Origin: Listeria kieliensis
GTDB lineage: Bacteria; Bacillota; Bacilli; Lactobacillales; Listeriaceae
Assembly: GCF_003369925.1 (NCBI RefSeq)
Contig: NZ_LARY01000002.1
Location: 868,001-932,000 of the forward strand
Length of the DNA stretch: 64,000 nt
Reading direction: 5' to 3'
The notes under the pieces: model-generated
What the model saw: only the letters and a program-made list of their open reading frames with translations
Told to the model about the DNA's origin: nothing
Database searches by the model: none
Translations under genes and position numbers: made by a program
Shown: positions 8,555 to 17,058 of the stretch, one piece after another
How positions within the stretch are numbered: the first letter of the stretch is position 1
How the letters are laid out: the number at the start of each line of letters is the position of its first letter

Positions 8555-10115
8555 GCCAAATCCCTCCATAGAAACTTTCTTCATACATTTCTTGCGTCGT
8601 CTTACCATCCGCATGCGCCTGCATCACTTGCCCATGTTCCGAAGCAAGACTACAGCCGCTACAAACTTCATTCGCATAACCCGTTCCACCTTGCGCCCGG
8701 TAAGTATCCACATAATCCTCTTTATGACTCGTTGGAATCACGAAGCGGTCATCATATTTAGCAATCGCGAGCAAGCGGTACATTTTCTTCACTTCCGATT
8801 CCGTAAGCCCAACTCGTTCCAGCCGGGTCACATCAAAGTCACGTCCAGAAGAAGCTGCCCGCATATAAAGCCGCATCATCGCCATTTTTTGCAGCGACGA
8901 CTTGATCACTTCTGTGTTTCCAGCCGTTAAAATACTCGCCAAGTAATCCACTGGAAGGCGCATCTCTTCAATTGCCGGGAAGATCATATCCGGGTTTTCA
9001 ATAGAATCCTTCCCTTCAAAATAATTCATGATCGGCGAAAGTGGCGGCACGTACCAAACCATTGGCATCGTGCGGTATTCAGGGTGAAGCGGGAACGCAA
9101 TTTTGTATTCCTTCGCCATCTTATAAATAGGCGATTTCTGTGCCGCTTCAATCCAATCTTCCGAAATCCCATCTTTACGCGCTTGTTCGATCATCTCAGG
9201 GTCATTTGGATCAATAAACAAATCAAGTTGGGCTTCATAAAGTGCTTTTTCATCTTTCGTTTCAGCCGCTTCCTTCACGCGATCCGCATCATAGAGCATT
9301 ACGCCAAGGTAGCGAATCCGTCCCGTACACGTTTCCGAGCAAACCGTCGGTAGCCCCGCTTCAATCCGCGGGAAGCAAAACGTACATTTTTCCGCTTTGT
9401 TCGTTTTCCAGTTAAAATAAACCTTTTTGTAAGGACAACCCGTCATGCAATAACGCCAGCCGCGACAAGCTTCTTGGTCGACAAGGACAATGCCGTCTTC
9501 ATCCCGCTTATACATCGCACCACTTGGGCAAGAAGCAACACAAGCTGGGTTTAAACAATGTTCGCAAAGACGTGGCAAATACATCATAAACGCCGTTTCA
9601 AAATTCGATTTGATTTCCGATTCAATTTTCTTCATGTTCGGGTCTTGCGGCATCGTTTTTGGAGCTCCAGCAAGATCATCTTCCCAGTTTGGACCCCATT
9701 CAATTTCCATATTCGCACCCGTCACAACCGATTTTGGACGCGCAACCGGCTGATTATTCCGCTGGTCAGGTGAAAACAAATTTTCATAATCATACGTCCA
9801 CGGTTCGTAGTAATCCTTCATTTCGGGCATGTCTGGATTGTAAAAAATCTTCCCAAGCGCCACTTTATTCAGCTTTGAGCCCGATTTCAGTTCTAGCTTG
9901 CCTTTCTTGTTGAGCGTCCAGCCACCTTTATATTCTTCTTGATCTTCCCAGCGTTTCGGATAGCCCACGCCTGGCTTCGTTTCAACATTGTTGAACCACA
10001 TATATTCCGCGCCCGGTCGATTTGTCCACGTGTTTTTACACGTGACACTACAAGTGTGGCAGCCGATACATTTATCCAAATTCATTACCATTCCAATTTG
10101 CGCTTTAATCTTCAA
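8547..10115 (-). CDS. narH: Respiratory nitrate reductase beta subunit (iron-sulfur)
   Basis: A 522-residue electron-transfer subunit. Four cysteine clusters are visible: CIGCHTCSVTC at 16-26, CEHCLNPACVASC (about 183-195), CRGWRYCMTGC (about 216-226) and CTFCF...CSETC (about 243-262). The Trp in CRGWRYC replaces one Cys, as in the family's [3Fe-4S] centre. NarH relays electrons from the NarI haems to the molybdenum site of NarG on the cytoplasmic face. It overlaps narG by 11 nt and narJ by 8 nt. Confidence 0.96.
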   Translation of the reverse strand: MKIKAQIGMVMNLDKCIGCHTCSVTCKNTWTNRPGAEYMWFNNVETKPGVGYPKRWEDQEEYKGGWTLNKKGKLELKSGSKLNKVALGKIFYNPDMPEMKDYYEPWTYDYENLFSPDQRNNQPVARPKSVVTGANMEIEWGPNWEDDLAGAPKTMPQDPNMKKIESEIKSNFETAFMMYLPRLCEHCLNPACVASCPSGAMYKRDEDGIVLVDQEACRGWRYCMTGCPYKKVYFNWKTNKAEKCTFCFPRIEAGLPTVCSETCTGRIRYLGVMLYDADRVKEAAETKDEKALYEAQLDLFIDPNDPEMIEQARKDGISEDWIEAAQKSPIYKMAKEYKIAFPLHPEYRTMPMVWYVPPLSPIMNYFEGKDSIENPDMIFPAIEEMRLPVDYLASILTAGNTEVIKSSLQKMAMMRLYMRAASSGRDFDVTRLERVGLTESEVKKMYRLLAIAKYDDRFVIPTSHKEDYVDTYRAQGGTGYANEVCSGCSLASEHGQVMQAHADGKTTQEMYEESFYGGIWRD

Positions 10116-13100
10116 GCCAGTCCACCTCTTTCAGTTTTCTCACATTGACATACAAGTCACGCTGATTCCCAATCGGTCCATAATAGTTAAAGCCGTAACT
10201 TAGCTGTGCATAACCACCGACCATTTGCGTTGGTTTCACATGAATCTTCGTTGGCGAGTTGTGACTACCGCCACGCTGCCCCGTAAGTTCGCTGCCCGGC
10301 ACATTGACGTGCTTATCTTGTGCGTGATACATAAACATCGTTCCACGTGGCATCCTATGACTAACGACCGCTCTCGCCGTTACAACTCCATTCCGGTTGT
10401 AAACCTCAAGCCAATCATTGTCTTCAATACCAGCCGCATCAGCATCCTCATTATTAATCCAAACATTCGGCCCCCCACGGAATAGCGTCAACATGTGAAG
10501 ATTATCTTGATACATGCTGTGAATGTTCCATTTCCCGTGTGGCGTCAAATAACGAAGCGTGATCGCATCCGCATCTTGCGACTCATCAAACTTGTCGCGT
10601 TTTGCGAACACATGTGGCGGAAGTGTCGGCTTAAAGATCGGTAGCGATTCCCCGTATTGCAAGAACAACTCATGATCCAAATAAAATTGTTGCCTTCCCG
10701 TTAACGTCCGGAATGGAACAAGGCGCTCGATGTTCGTTGTAAACGGTGAATAGCGCTTCCCATTCGTATTAGATCCCGTAAAGACAGGCGTTGGAATCAC
10801 TTCACGCGGCTGAACCGTAATACTTTGGAACGTGATTTTTTCCGCTTCCCGGTCCTTCGCAAGATCCGCAAGCTCGACCCCAGTCGTTTCCTCCGCACTT
10901 TCCCAAGCACGCACCGCCACCTTGCCATTTGTCGCACTCGAGATCGTTAAAATCGCATCCGCCGCATGTCGCGCATCTTTCAAAATCGGCTTGCCATTTT
11001 TGATCGTATCGTCCTCGTAAACACCGTTGATTTGCTTCAGCTCCTCATATTCCGGTGCTACAGAAAACTGCGTTCCGTGCGCACCAACCTTTCCGCTAGA
11101 AACATTCGGTCCGAGCGTGATAAATTTGTTGTAGATTTCGCGATAATCGCGTTCCACGACTTGAAAAATTGGCATTGTTTTGCCCGGCACAGCTTCAACT
11201 TCGCCCCGCTTCCAGTCTTTGATTTGACCGTAAGGCTGAGCAATTTCCTTCTCAGAATCGTGCCCAAGCGGCAACATCACAATATCTCGTTCCGGCTTCT
11301 CAAAAACATGTTTCGCCATCTTCGAAAATACCTCAGCAAGCCCTCTAAACGTGTTCCAATCAGACTTCGATTCCCAAAGCGGATCAATCGCTGGATTAAA
11401 CGGATGGACAAACGGGTGCATATCCGTGCTAGATAAATCCGTCTTTTCATACCAAGTAGCCGCTGGAAGCACCACATCCGAATACATCGGAGTAGCCGTC
11501 ATCCGGAAATCAAGCGTCACAAGCAAATCTAATTTGCCGCGAACCTCTTCATCCCGCCAAACCATTTCTTCCGGTCGGAACTCATCATTTTGCTTCGACA
11601 TCAAATTGTCCGTTGCCCCAAGCAAATGCTTCATAAAATACTCTTGCCCTTTCCCGCTTGAAGAAAGCAAATTCGAGCGCCAAACAAAAAGTCCACGCGG
11701 GAAGTTCACTGGATTATCTGGATCTTCCACCGCAAAATTCGTTTCGCCTGATTTCAAATCTTCAACCAGCTGATCCACCAGTTCCGCATCCGACTTTTCA
11801 GCCGCCTCTTGCCCATAAGAAAGCGAACTTTTATCAAATTGCGGGAAGGAAGGCAACCAGCCAAGTCGCGCCGCAAGCACATTATAATCAGCTGGATGTT
11901 GATACCGCAGCTCATCCGCAGTTGGCGACTTCAGCGCCGCATTTTCCATTTCCTCGTATTTCCATTGATCCGTCGCGAAATACCAAAAACTAGTCCCATT
12001 TTGCTGTCTAACCGCGCCTTGCCAGTCTTTTGCAAAAGCAACCGTTTGCCAGCCTTCAATTGGACGGCATTTCTCCTGACCCACATAATGCGCCCAACCG
12101 CCGCCATTCACACCTTGCGATGCCGTAAGCACAACGAGATTCAAAATCGATCGATAAATCGTATCACTATTGAACCAGTGATTGATCCCAGCGCCCATAA
12201 TAATCATCGAACGCCCTTCCGTATCAATCGCATTTTGCGCAAACTCACGAGCAATCTGCGTTACAATACTCGCTTTCACGCCCGTAATTTTTTCCTGCCA
12301 AGCTGGCGTATACTTGCTCGATTCATCATCCAAATCTTTCGCCGCAAGTTCGTCGCCTTCAAACATTTCAATCCCATATTGGCTAAGCATCAAATCGTAA
12401 ACCGTTACAGCTTTCCGAACAGTCCCATCCGCAAGCGTCATTTCGCGCACTGGGATATGTCTTTCAAATGTGCCATTCCCAGCATCATCAAAGAATGGGA
12501 AAACAATTTTTTCAAATTGACCTTCTTCTTGAAGGGAAAGTTTCGGCGCAATCACCGTTCCATCTTCATTTTCAAGACTTAGATTCCATTTTTCATCTTT
12601 CGCCCAGCGCTGCCCGATAGTCCCATTTGGCGAAACAACTGTGTCCGTTATTTCATCAATCAAGCAAGTGCGCCATTCCGCATGCTCGCTTTCCTTCCCA
12701 AAATCCGCTTCACGAAGGAAACGCCCTGCTTTATAAACGCCGCTTGCATCTTGATCCAACAAAATCAAGAAAGGCAAATCCGTATATTTTCTTGCATAAT
12801 TTAAAAACATCGGTTCTTTCTTATCTTGGTAAAACTCTTTCAAAATCACGTGCGTCATCGCCTGAGCAAGCGCGGCATCAGTTCCAGGATTCGGCGCAAG
12901 CCAGTTATCGGCAAATTTCACATTTTCAGCGTAATCTGGCGCGACCGCTACAACTTTTGTTCCTTTGTAACGAACTTCCGTCATAAAATGCGCATCCGGC
13001 GTTCTTGTAAGCGGCACATTCGAGCCCCACATCATGATGTAGCCGGCATTATACCAGTCACTCGATTCGGGAACGTCGGTTTGCTCGCCCCAAATTTGCG

Positions 13101-13782
13101 GAGAAGCAGGCGGTAAATCCGCATACCAATCATAAAAGCTGAGCATTTCGCCGCCAAGCAATGTAATAAAGCGTGAACCCGCTGCATAACTAATCATTGA
13201 CATTGCCGGAATGGGCGTAAAACCAGCGATTCGGTCTGGCCCGTATTTCTTGATCGTATAAAGTAGCATCGCGCCAATTAAAACATACGCATCATTCCAA
13301 GAAACGCGGACTTGTCCACCTTTCCCGCGTGAGGCTTTGTAAGCTTGTGCTTTTTCTGGATCTTCGACAATACTTGCCCATGCAGCGACCGGATTGGGAT
13401 ATTGTTTGAGTGCATTTTGCCACATCCGCCAAAGTAAGCCGCGTACATAAGGGTATTTCACACGAAGCGGGCTGTATTCATACCAAGAAAAACTCGCGCC
13501 ACGCGGACAGCCACGCGGTTCAAATTCTGGCATATCGACACCACAAGAAGGATAATCCGTTGCTTGATTTTCCCAAGTGATAATGCCATTTTTAACAAAG
13601 ACTTTCCAACTACAAGAACCCGTGCAGTTTACACCATGTGTCGTGCGAACTACCTTGTCATGTGCCCAACGATCGCGGTACATTTTTTCCCAAGCACGGC
13701 TCTTCTCTTCCAAAATCGTCCAGTTACCATTAAATTTTTCCGTTCTTTTGAAGAACTTTAGTCCTTTTTTACGATATTTCAC
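10105..13782 (-). CDS. narG: Respiratory nitrate reductase alpha subunit
   Basis: A 1225-residue molybdopterin (bis-MGD) oxidoreductase that reduces nitrate to nitrite. Near the N-terminus it has THGVNCTGSCSWKVFVKNG, containing the His and three Cys that ligate the FS0 cluster, followed by the Asp-bearing YPSCG region. Full-length similarity to NarG is evident (GSNVPLTRTPDAHF, GINHWFNSD, SHRMPRGTMFMYHAQ). The start is a GTG (complement 13780-13782), because GAGGTG lies 6 nt upstream; the GTG three codons earlier is part of that ribosome site. It is the first gene of narGHJI, behind an NreC-type promoter. Confidence 0.96.
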   Translation of the reverse strand: MKYRKKGLKFFKRTEKFNGNWTILEEKSRAWEKMYRDRWAHDKVVRTTHGVNCTGSCSWKVFVKNGIITWENQATDYPSCGVDMPEFEPRGCPRGASFSWYEYSPLRVKYPYVRGLLWRMWQNALKQYPNPVAAWASIVEDPEKAQAYKASRGKGGQVRVSWNDAYVLIGAMLLYTIKKYGPDRIAGFTPIPAMSMISYAAGSRFITLLGGEMLSFYDWYADLPPASPQIWGEQTDVPESSDWYNAGYIMMWGSNVPLTRTPDAHFMTEVRYKGTKVVAVAPDYAENVKFADNWLAPNPGTDAALAQAMTHVILKEFYQDKKEPMFLNYARKYTDLPFLILLDQDASGVYKAGRFLREADFGKESEHAEWRTCLIDEITDTVVSPNGTIGQRWAKDEKWNLSLENEDGTVIAPKLSLQEEGQFEKIVFPFFDDAGNGTFERHIPVREMTLADGTVRKAVTVYDLMLSQYGIEMFEGDELAAKDLDDESSKYTPAWQEKITGVKASIVTQIAREFAQNAIDTEGRSMIIMGAGINHWFNSDTIYRSILNLVVLTASQGVNGGGWAHYVGQEKCRPIEGWQTVAFAKDWQGAVRQQNGTSFWYFATDQWKYEEMENAALKSPTADELRYQHPADYNVLAARLGWLPSFPQFDKSSLSYGQEAAEKSDAELVDQLVEDLKSGETNFAVEDPDNPVNFPRGLFVWRSNLLSSSGKGQEYFMKHLLGATDNLMSKQNDEFRPEEMVWRDEEVRGKLDLLVTLDFRMTATPMYSDVVLPAATWYEKTDLSSTDMHPFVHPFNPAIDPLWESKSDWNTFRGLAEVFSKMAKHVFEKPERDIVMLPLGHDSEKEIAQPYGQIKDWKRGEVEAVPGKTMPIFQVVERDYREIYNKFITLGPNVSSGKVGAHGTQFSVAPEYEELKQINGVYEDDTIKNGKPILKDARHAADAILTISSATNGKVAVRAWESAEETTGVELADLAKDREAEKITFQSITVQPREVIPTPVFTGSNTNGKRYSPFTTNIERLVPFRTLTGRQQFYLDHELFLQYGESLPIFKPTLPPHVFAKRDKFDESQDADAITLRYLTPHGKWNIHSMYQDNLHMLTLFRGGPNVWINNEDADAAGIEDNDWLEVYNRNGVVTARAVVSHRMPRGTMFMYHAQDKHVNVPGSELTGQRGGSHNSPTKIHVKPTQMVGGYAQLSYGFNYYGPIGNQRDLYVNVRKLKEVDWLED

Positions 13783-13831
13783 GTTTTTCACCTCTATTTT
13801 TATTTCAAAATCAAGAGATTTTCCTAGTTAT

Positions 13832-13875
13832 ACTATATCGTTTGTGAGGAGATTTACATATTAGGGAAACCGCTA
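13832..13875 (-). promoter_or_regulatory. narG promoter with NreC-type box
   Basis: On the minus strand TAGCGGTTTCCCTA (13862-13875) matches the NreC palindrome with one mismatch. It is followed 24 nt later by TATAGT (13832-13837), a good -10, with no clear -35. The same geometry is seen upstream of narK, consistent with NreC activation at both promoters. Confidence 0.7.
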
Positions 13876-13942
13876 TATTTAGGTCATGAAAAGGCACAAA
13901 GTTGTTTACACATATGCGAAAACTTGCTTTAAAATTCATAAA

Positions 13943-13974
13943 AAACCGAGCAAATCGAAATTTGCTCGGTTTTG
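13943..13974 (-). terminator. Terminator hairpin between the T7SS cluster and narG
   Basis: Inverted repeat AACCGAGCAAAT...ATTTGCTCGGTT with A and T runs on both sides. It is nearly identical to the hairpin at 16181-16214 on the other side of the T7SS cluster. Confidence 0.8.
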
Positions 13975-14147
13975 CGCTATTTTCAAACAAACTACTTCCA
14001 CCTAATCAGTATTGCTATCTGACACATTTCAATTCATTTAAATTCAAAAAAATCCATGCCATAGTTTAATAGCATAGATTTTTATGTTATGCCGCTTTTA
14101 AAAGCGTTATTTTTAGTTACTTGCTCTTTATACTTCAATTCTACAAA
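13975..14147. other. Spacer downstream of the LXG gene
   Basis: No gene seen. It holds an imperfect hairpin at about 14043-14076 followed on the minus strand by seven T residues, a likely first terminator of the T7SS cluster. There is no recognisable remnant of a toxin domain after the LXG stop codon. Confidence 0.5.
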
Positions 14148-14795
14148 TCAATTTTTCTCAGCTTTTGCAGGTAGCTTATATGTACCATCACTGTTTACAG
14201 TTACATTATTTAAAAGCATAACATCCTGCATTGCAAGTTTCAGTTCATCCAGGCTAGTACTGAAAAGATCTTTTGTTTGCTTATCGAACTCATATAATTT
14301 ATCAATTTTCTTTTGAAGTTCATCAATATCTTGCTGCAAATCAGCTGACATCCAGTCTAACTCGCGTTTACGATTCTGTGCCGTATTAAACGAGGCAGCT
14401 GCGGCACTTGTATTCATCAATACATTTAAGACAGATGCCGTTGTATCCATCGACATCTTCATCTTTTCTTTCGTCTCAATTTGTTCTCTCAAAAGATCTT
14501 CGTCTAAATAACCCTCACTTGAAACAATCAAATCTGCTGTCTGGTATTTTTGCAATTCTTGTGCGACCTTGCCACAAGCGTTCGCTACTTTTTCAATAGT
14601 TGGTAAAATGAGTTCGGCAAATAACCCTTTGCCTGCTGTATAAGCAGCACCTGATAACATATGTCCATCCACTGCTTCAATGATTTTTTGACTCCCCGCT
14701 TTTAATTGCGCAATCGCTTCTTCCCCACTTGCTAAATTTCTAGAGAGCGCTTGCACTAGCTTTTCTGAGTCGCTACTCGAATAAATTAATCCCAA
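14148..14795 (-). CDS. LXG-domain T7SS protein lacking a toxin domain
   Basis: A 215-residue helical protein. The N-terminal pattern LVQALSRNLASGEEAIAQLKAG...LSGAAYTAGKGLFAELILP is typical of the LXG targeting domain of type VII secretion polymorphic toxins. The helical hairpin continues to about residue 195, and the chain ends 20 residues later without a catalytic domain. The start is TTG with AAGGGGTG 7 nt upstream, inside the last codons of the preceding gene (10-nt overlap). It ends the four-gene cluster. It may be a toxin-less carrier or regulator, or a truncated toxin; no toxin remnant follows. Confidence 0.75.
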   Translation of the reverse strand: MGLIYSSSDSEKLVQALSRNLASGEEAIAQLKAGSQKIIEAVDGHMLSGAAYTAGKGLFAELILPTIEKVANACGKVAQELQKYQTADLIVSSEGYLDEDLLREQIETKEKMKMSMDTTASVLNVLMNTSAAAASFNTAQNRKRELDWMSADLQQDIDELQKKIDKLYEFDKQTKDLFSTSLDELKLAMQDVMLLNNVTVNSDGTYKLPAKAEKN

Positions 14796-15148
14796 GGAAT
14801 CTCACCCCTTTTCTTGTGTAGTTCTTCGCGTTCATCGTCCACTCTCCGGATTTCTTTTTGAAATACCTGAGTGAATTCTTTCTGCGTATCTTGTATAGTC
14901 TGTCGAAATCTTCTTTCCTGATCGTCATTCTTTTGTTGCATACGAAAGATTTCATTTTGCAACTCTTTATCGTTTCCTTCATTTAACTCTTTTAATCGTT
15001 GGAAACCACTTCGAAGATCTTCATCTAATTGATAAAGCGCCTTTTCCACTTTTTTTTGATCTTCTTCTAGCTGATCCATTTCATTTTCTTTTTGGATTAA
15101 CAGTTGATTGTACGTTGTCAATTCTTGATTACAGGTTTTCTTACTCAA
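14786..15148 (-). CDS. Coiled-coil T7SS accessory protein (DUF3958-like)
   Basis: A 120-residue, highly charged, almost wholly alpha-helical protein, including QLEEDQKKVEKALYQLDEDL and a second long helix. It looks like the small coiled-coil partners (DUF3958 or DUF5082 type) encoded next to LXG toxins in Listeria and Bacillus, which help target them to the secretion machine. The start is TTG behind AAGGGATG. It lies between the small upstream protein and the LXG gene, overlapping the latter by 10 nt, so the two are likely made together. Family assignment is by resemblance only. Confidence 0.65.
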   Translation of the reverse strand: MSKKTCNQELTTYNQLLIQKENEMDQLEEDQKKVEKALYQLDEDLRSGFQRLKELNEGNDKELQNEIFRMQQKNDDQERRFRQTIQDTQKEFTQVFQKEIRRVDDEREELHKKRGEIPWD

Positions 15149-15161
15149 CGCTTTTCATCCC

Positions 15162-15413
15162 TTAAAATTTAATTTGACTGTCCTGTAGGGCCATCAACTC
15201 AGCAATTTTGGGGAATTTTTCACTTTGCTTCTGCACACATTCCACTAAATCAATTAAATCAGGTAATAATTGATTATTTATTTTTTCCCCTGTTTTCATG
15301 CCCAAAAGGTTACTTTTTTCTAAAGAAACTTGTTCGCCTACTTCAACAGAAACACCTTTAACGCCGGATACCGCTTCTTGAGCTGAACTGGTATTGGAAG
15401 CAATTTTTCTCAT
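15162..15413 (-). CDS. Small T7SS-associated protein (TIGR04197-like)
   Basis: An 83-residue protein with an N-terminal Ser/Ala/Val-rich half and a C-terminal helical half (INNQLLPDLIDLVECVQKQS). Length, position and sequence style match the TIGR04197/DUF5344 small proteins (YwqI-like) that pair with LXG toxins. The ATG at 15413 has AAAGGAG 8 nt upstream; the ATG two codons earlier is too close to it. It is the second gene of the cluster. It has no signal peptide, which fits secretion or chaperoning through the T7SS. Confidence 0.65.
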   Translation of the reverse strand: MRKIASNTSSAQEAVSGVKGVSVEVGEQVSLEKSNLLGMKTGEKINNQLLPDLIDLVECVQKQSEKFPKIAELMALQDSQIKF

Positions 15414-15547
15414 TTTCATGACTCCTTTCTTCTGAGTTCGCATATAATCTATTTTAACATTAAAGTGTCGAATCTCACACTGTATTCTTATACACATTTT
15501 CCCCTTAAAAAACACCTCTTATACATGCTAAGAGGCGTTTTTACTGT

Positions 15548-15841
15548 TTAAAATCCAAAGTTTTGAGAAAGCTGTTGATCTTGTTCTTCCACAACGGTCG
15601 CCGTTTTTTGAAGTTGTTGTTCAATTTGATCCATCAAATTCGCAAACTCTGTCACTTTTGGTTTTAATTGGTTAAACTGATCATCAAAGCGTTGAAATGC
15701 TTGACCTTCCCACTCACTACGTAGCTGTTCTTGAGTTTGAGATAGGCGTTGCAACATTTGTTCGATATCACGTGCACTTGTACCATAAGTTTTAGCACGA
15801 TCTCGCAACTCGGATGGGCTCATTCTAATTTGTCCAGACAT
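15548..15841 (-). CDS. WXG100-family protein (EsxA-like)
   Basis: A 97-residue WXG100 protein, the expected size. The central turn motif WEG is in EWEGQAFQRFDDQF, joining two long helices (IRMSPSELRDRA... and FANLMDQIEQQLQ...). WXG100 proteins are secreted as helical-hairpin dimers by the ESX/T7SS, and accessory paralogues serve as partners for LXG proteins. No core secretion genes (essC, esaA, essA) are in this window, so this is an orphan accessory module. The start ATG is preceded by AGGTGG. Confidence 0.88.
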   Translation of the reverse strand: MSGQIRMSPSELRDRAKTYGTSARDIEQMLQRLSQTQEQLRSEWEGQAFQRFDDQFNQLKPKVTEFANLMDQIEQQLQKTATVVEEQDQQLSQNFGF

Positions 15842-15853
15842 GAAATTCACCAC

Positions 15854-16180
15854 CTATTTATGTATTATTTTCTTTCAATTTTAAATATAGCACAAATACA
15901 GCAGATTGTCTGTGTCTAATTTGTGACTTTTCCAGTTCCACCTTGATTTTCCTATCAAATTATATCCAACTCCTATTCGTTCAAGTTTGAACTTGATTAC
16001 TTATATCTACGCATTTTACTTCTATAGTCAATATATTGTTCTTCAGATTTACTAATAAAACTCGAAAAAGTCTTGTCAAAATTAACAGATCTATTAAGAA
16101 AAACCCATTCAAGTGTTTCCTACCTCTCTTTATCATTCTCATCATTTTATACCTGCTCTAACAGACGAAAAAGCTTGTAA
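15854..16180. other. Gene-free region upstream of the WXG100 gene
   Basis: An AT-rich stretch of about 330 bases that should contain the T7SS cluster promoter. I see no gene, RNA or convincing operator in it. Confidence 0.4.
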
Positions 16181-16214
16181 TAAAAAACGAGCAAATCGAA
16201 GTTTGCTCGTTTTT
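16181..16214 (-). terminator. Terminator after the DUF4064 gene
   Basis: Inverted repeat AAAAACGAGCAAA...TTTGCTCGTTTTT just beyond the DUF4064 stop. The 22-bp core is the same as in the 13943-13974 hairpin except for one base. Confidence 0.85.
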
Positions 16215-16229
16215 TCAATCAAAATACAA

Positions 16230-16622
16230 TTAAATAGATACTTTTCTCGCCAGACACATAATTCCTGCGATAACCGCTAGAACGCCTGGTACAATCCAAA
16301 GGAATCCAATTAAAAAGAAACCGATGACCCCTAAAATAAGCGTCAAGATTCCCCATAACTTAGCATTTTTCTTGATAAAAAATGAAAAGATCAATAATAA
16401 GATACCAACAACTAATGCAAGAAGTGCCATAATAACGACCATACCACCTGTTGCTGCTAGGATTTCCATATCAGATGTATCTACCGCTGCATTATTCGCA
16501 ATCTCCGGCGACTGTGATACAGCACCTAGTAATCCTCCACCTAAAATACCAAATAAGCCAGCAATTATCCCTGTAATTCCTGCTATTAAGGTTAAAACAA
16601 ATTCAGCCTTTCTTGGATTCAT
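16230..16622 (-). CDS. DUF4064 membrane protein
   Basis: A 130-residue protein with a short basic N-terminus, a glycine-rich first membrane helix (TLIAGITGIIAGLFGILGGG), a polar extracytoplasmic loop (about 35-55) and three further helices. This four-helix layout with GILxLILGVIGFFL repeats is the DUF4064 pattern common in Listeria and other Firmicutes. Function is unknown. It is monocistronic, with its own terminator and AGGGAG ribosome site. Confidence 0.75.
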   Translation of the reverse strand: MNPRKAEFVLTLIAGITGIIAGLFGILGGGLLGAVSQSPEIANNAAVDTSDMEILAATGGMVVIMALLALVVGILLLIFSFFIKKNAKLWGILTLILGVIGFFLIGFLWIVPGVLAVIAGIMCLARKVSI

Positions 16623-16890
16623 TTTCGCCTCTCCCTTTTTCCTTTTTTGTCATAAACCAACATTTGACTTTATCATCATAGCATAAAAATGAACACAAAT
16701 CGTGACGAATTATTGACAATTTGTCTAAAAAATCGTTTTTTAAGTACAAAATTCTCTTGACATGCCTTTAAAGTAACGAAAAGCACATCTACGATTGGAA
16801 TATCGATAAGCAAGATGCGGAAAAAACGATACAACCCTACTAAATCGGGCACTTTCTAAGTTTGATTTTCAAATTTTGTTGGAATCACAC

Positions 16891-17058
16891 TTAGTATTTA
16901 AAAAGCAAGCCAGTCAAAAGCACTGCAAGCAATGCTAACTTGATAATGAACTGGTCTTTTTCGATGCTAAATGCCATCCCTCGCCTTGATTCGAGTTTAA
17001 TGTTCTTCAAATTCAAGTCAGCTTTTGATTCAACATCATCAAATTGATTCGTATGATT
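16891..17058 (-). other. Short open frame with a C-terminal membrane helix, start unclear
   Basis: Downstream of the LPXTG protein gene the minus strand is open for about 56 codons. The encoded stretch includes DDVESKADLNLKNIKLESRR, MAFSIEKDQFIIK and a terminal hydrophobic segment ending LLTGLLFKY. The composition looks protein-like (amphipathic part then a membrane helix). The only in-frame ATG (MAF...) would give about 28 residues. An out-of-frame ATGATG with no good ribosome site suggests a frameshifted or 5'-truncated gene. Unrecognised. Confidence 0.35.

Noticed and set aside
11809-12582. 257-codon plus-strand frame opposite narG
   Set aside because: Lies wholly within narG on the opposite strand; Arg/Ile/His-rich composition and no start signal mark it as a shadow.
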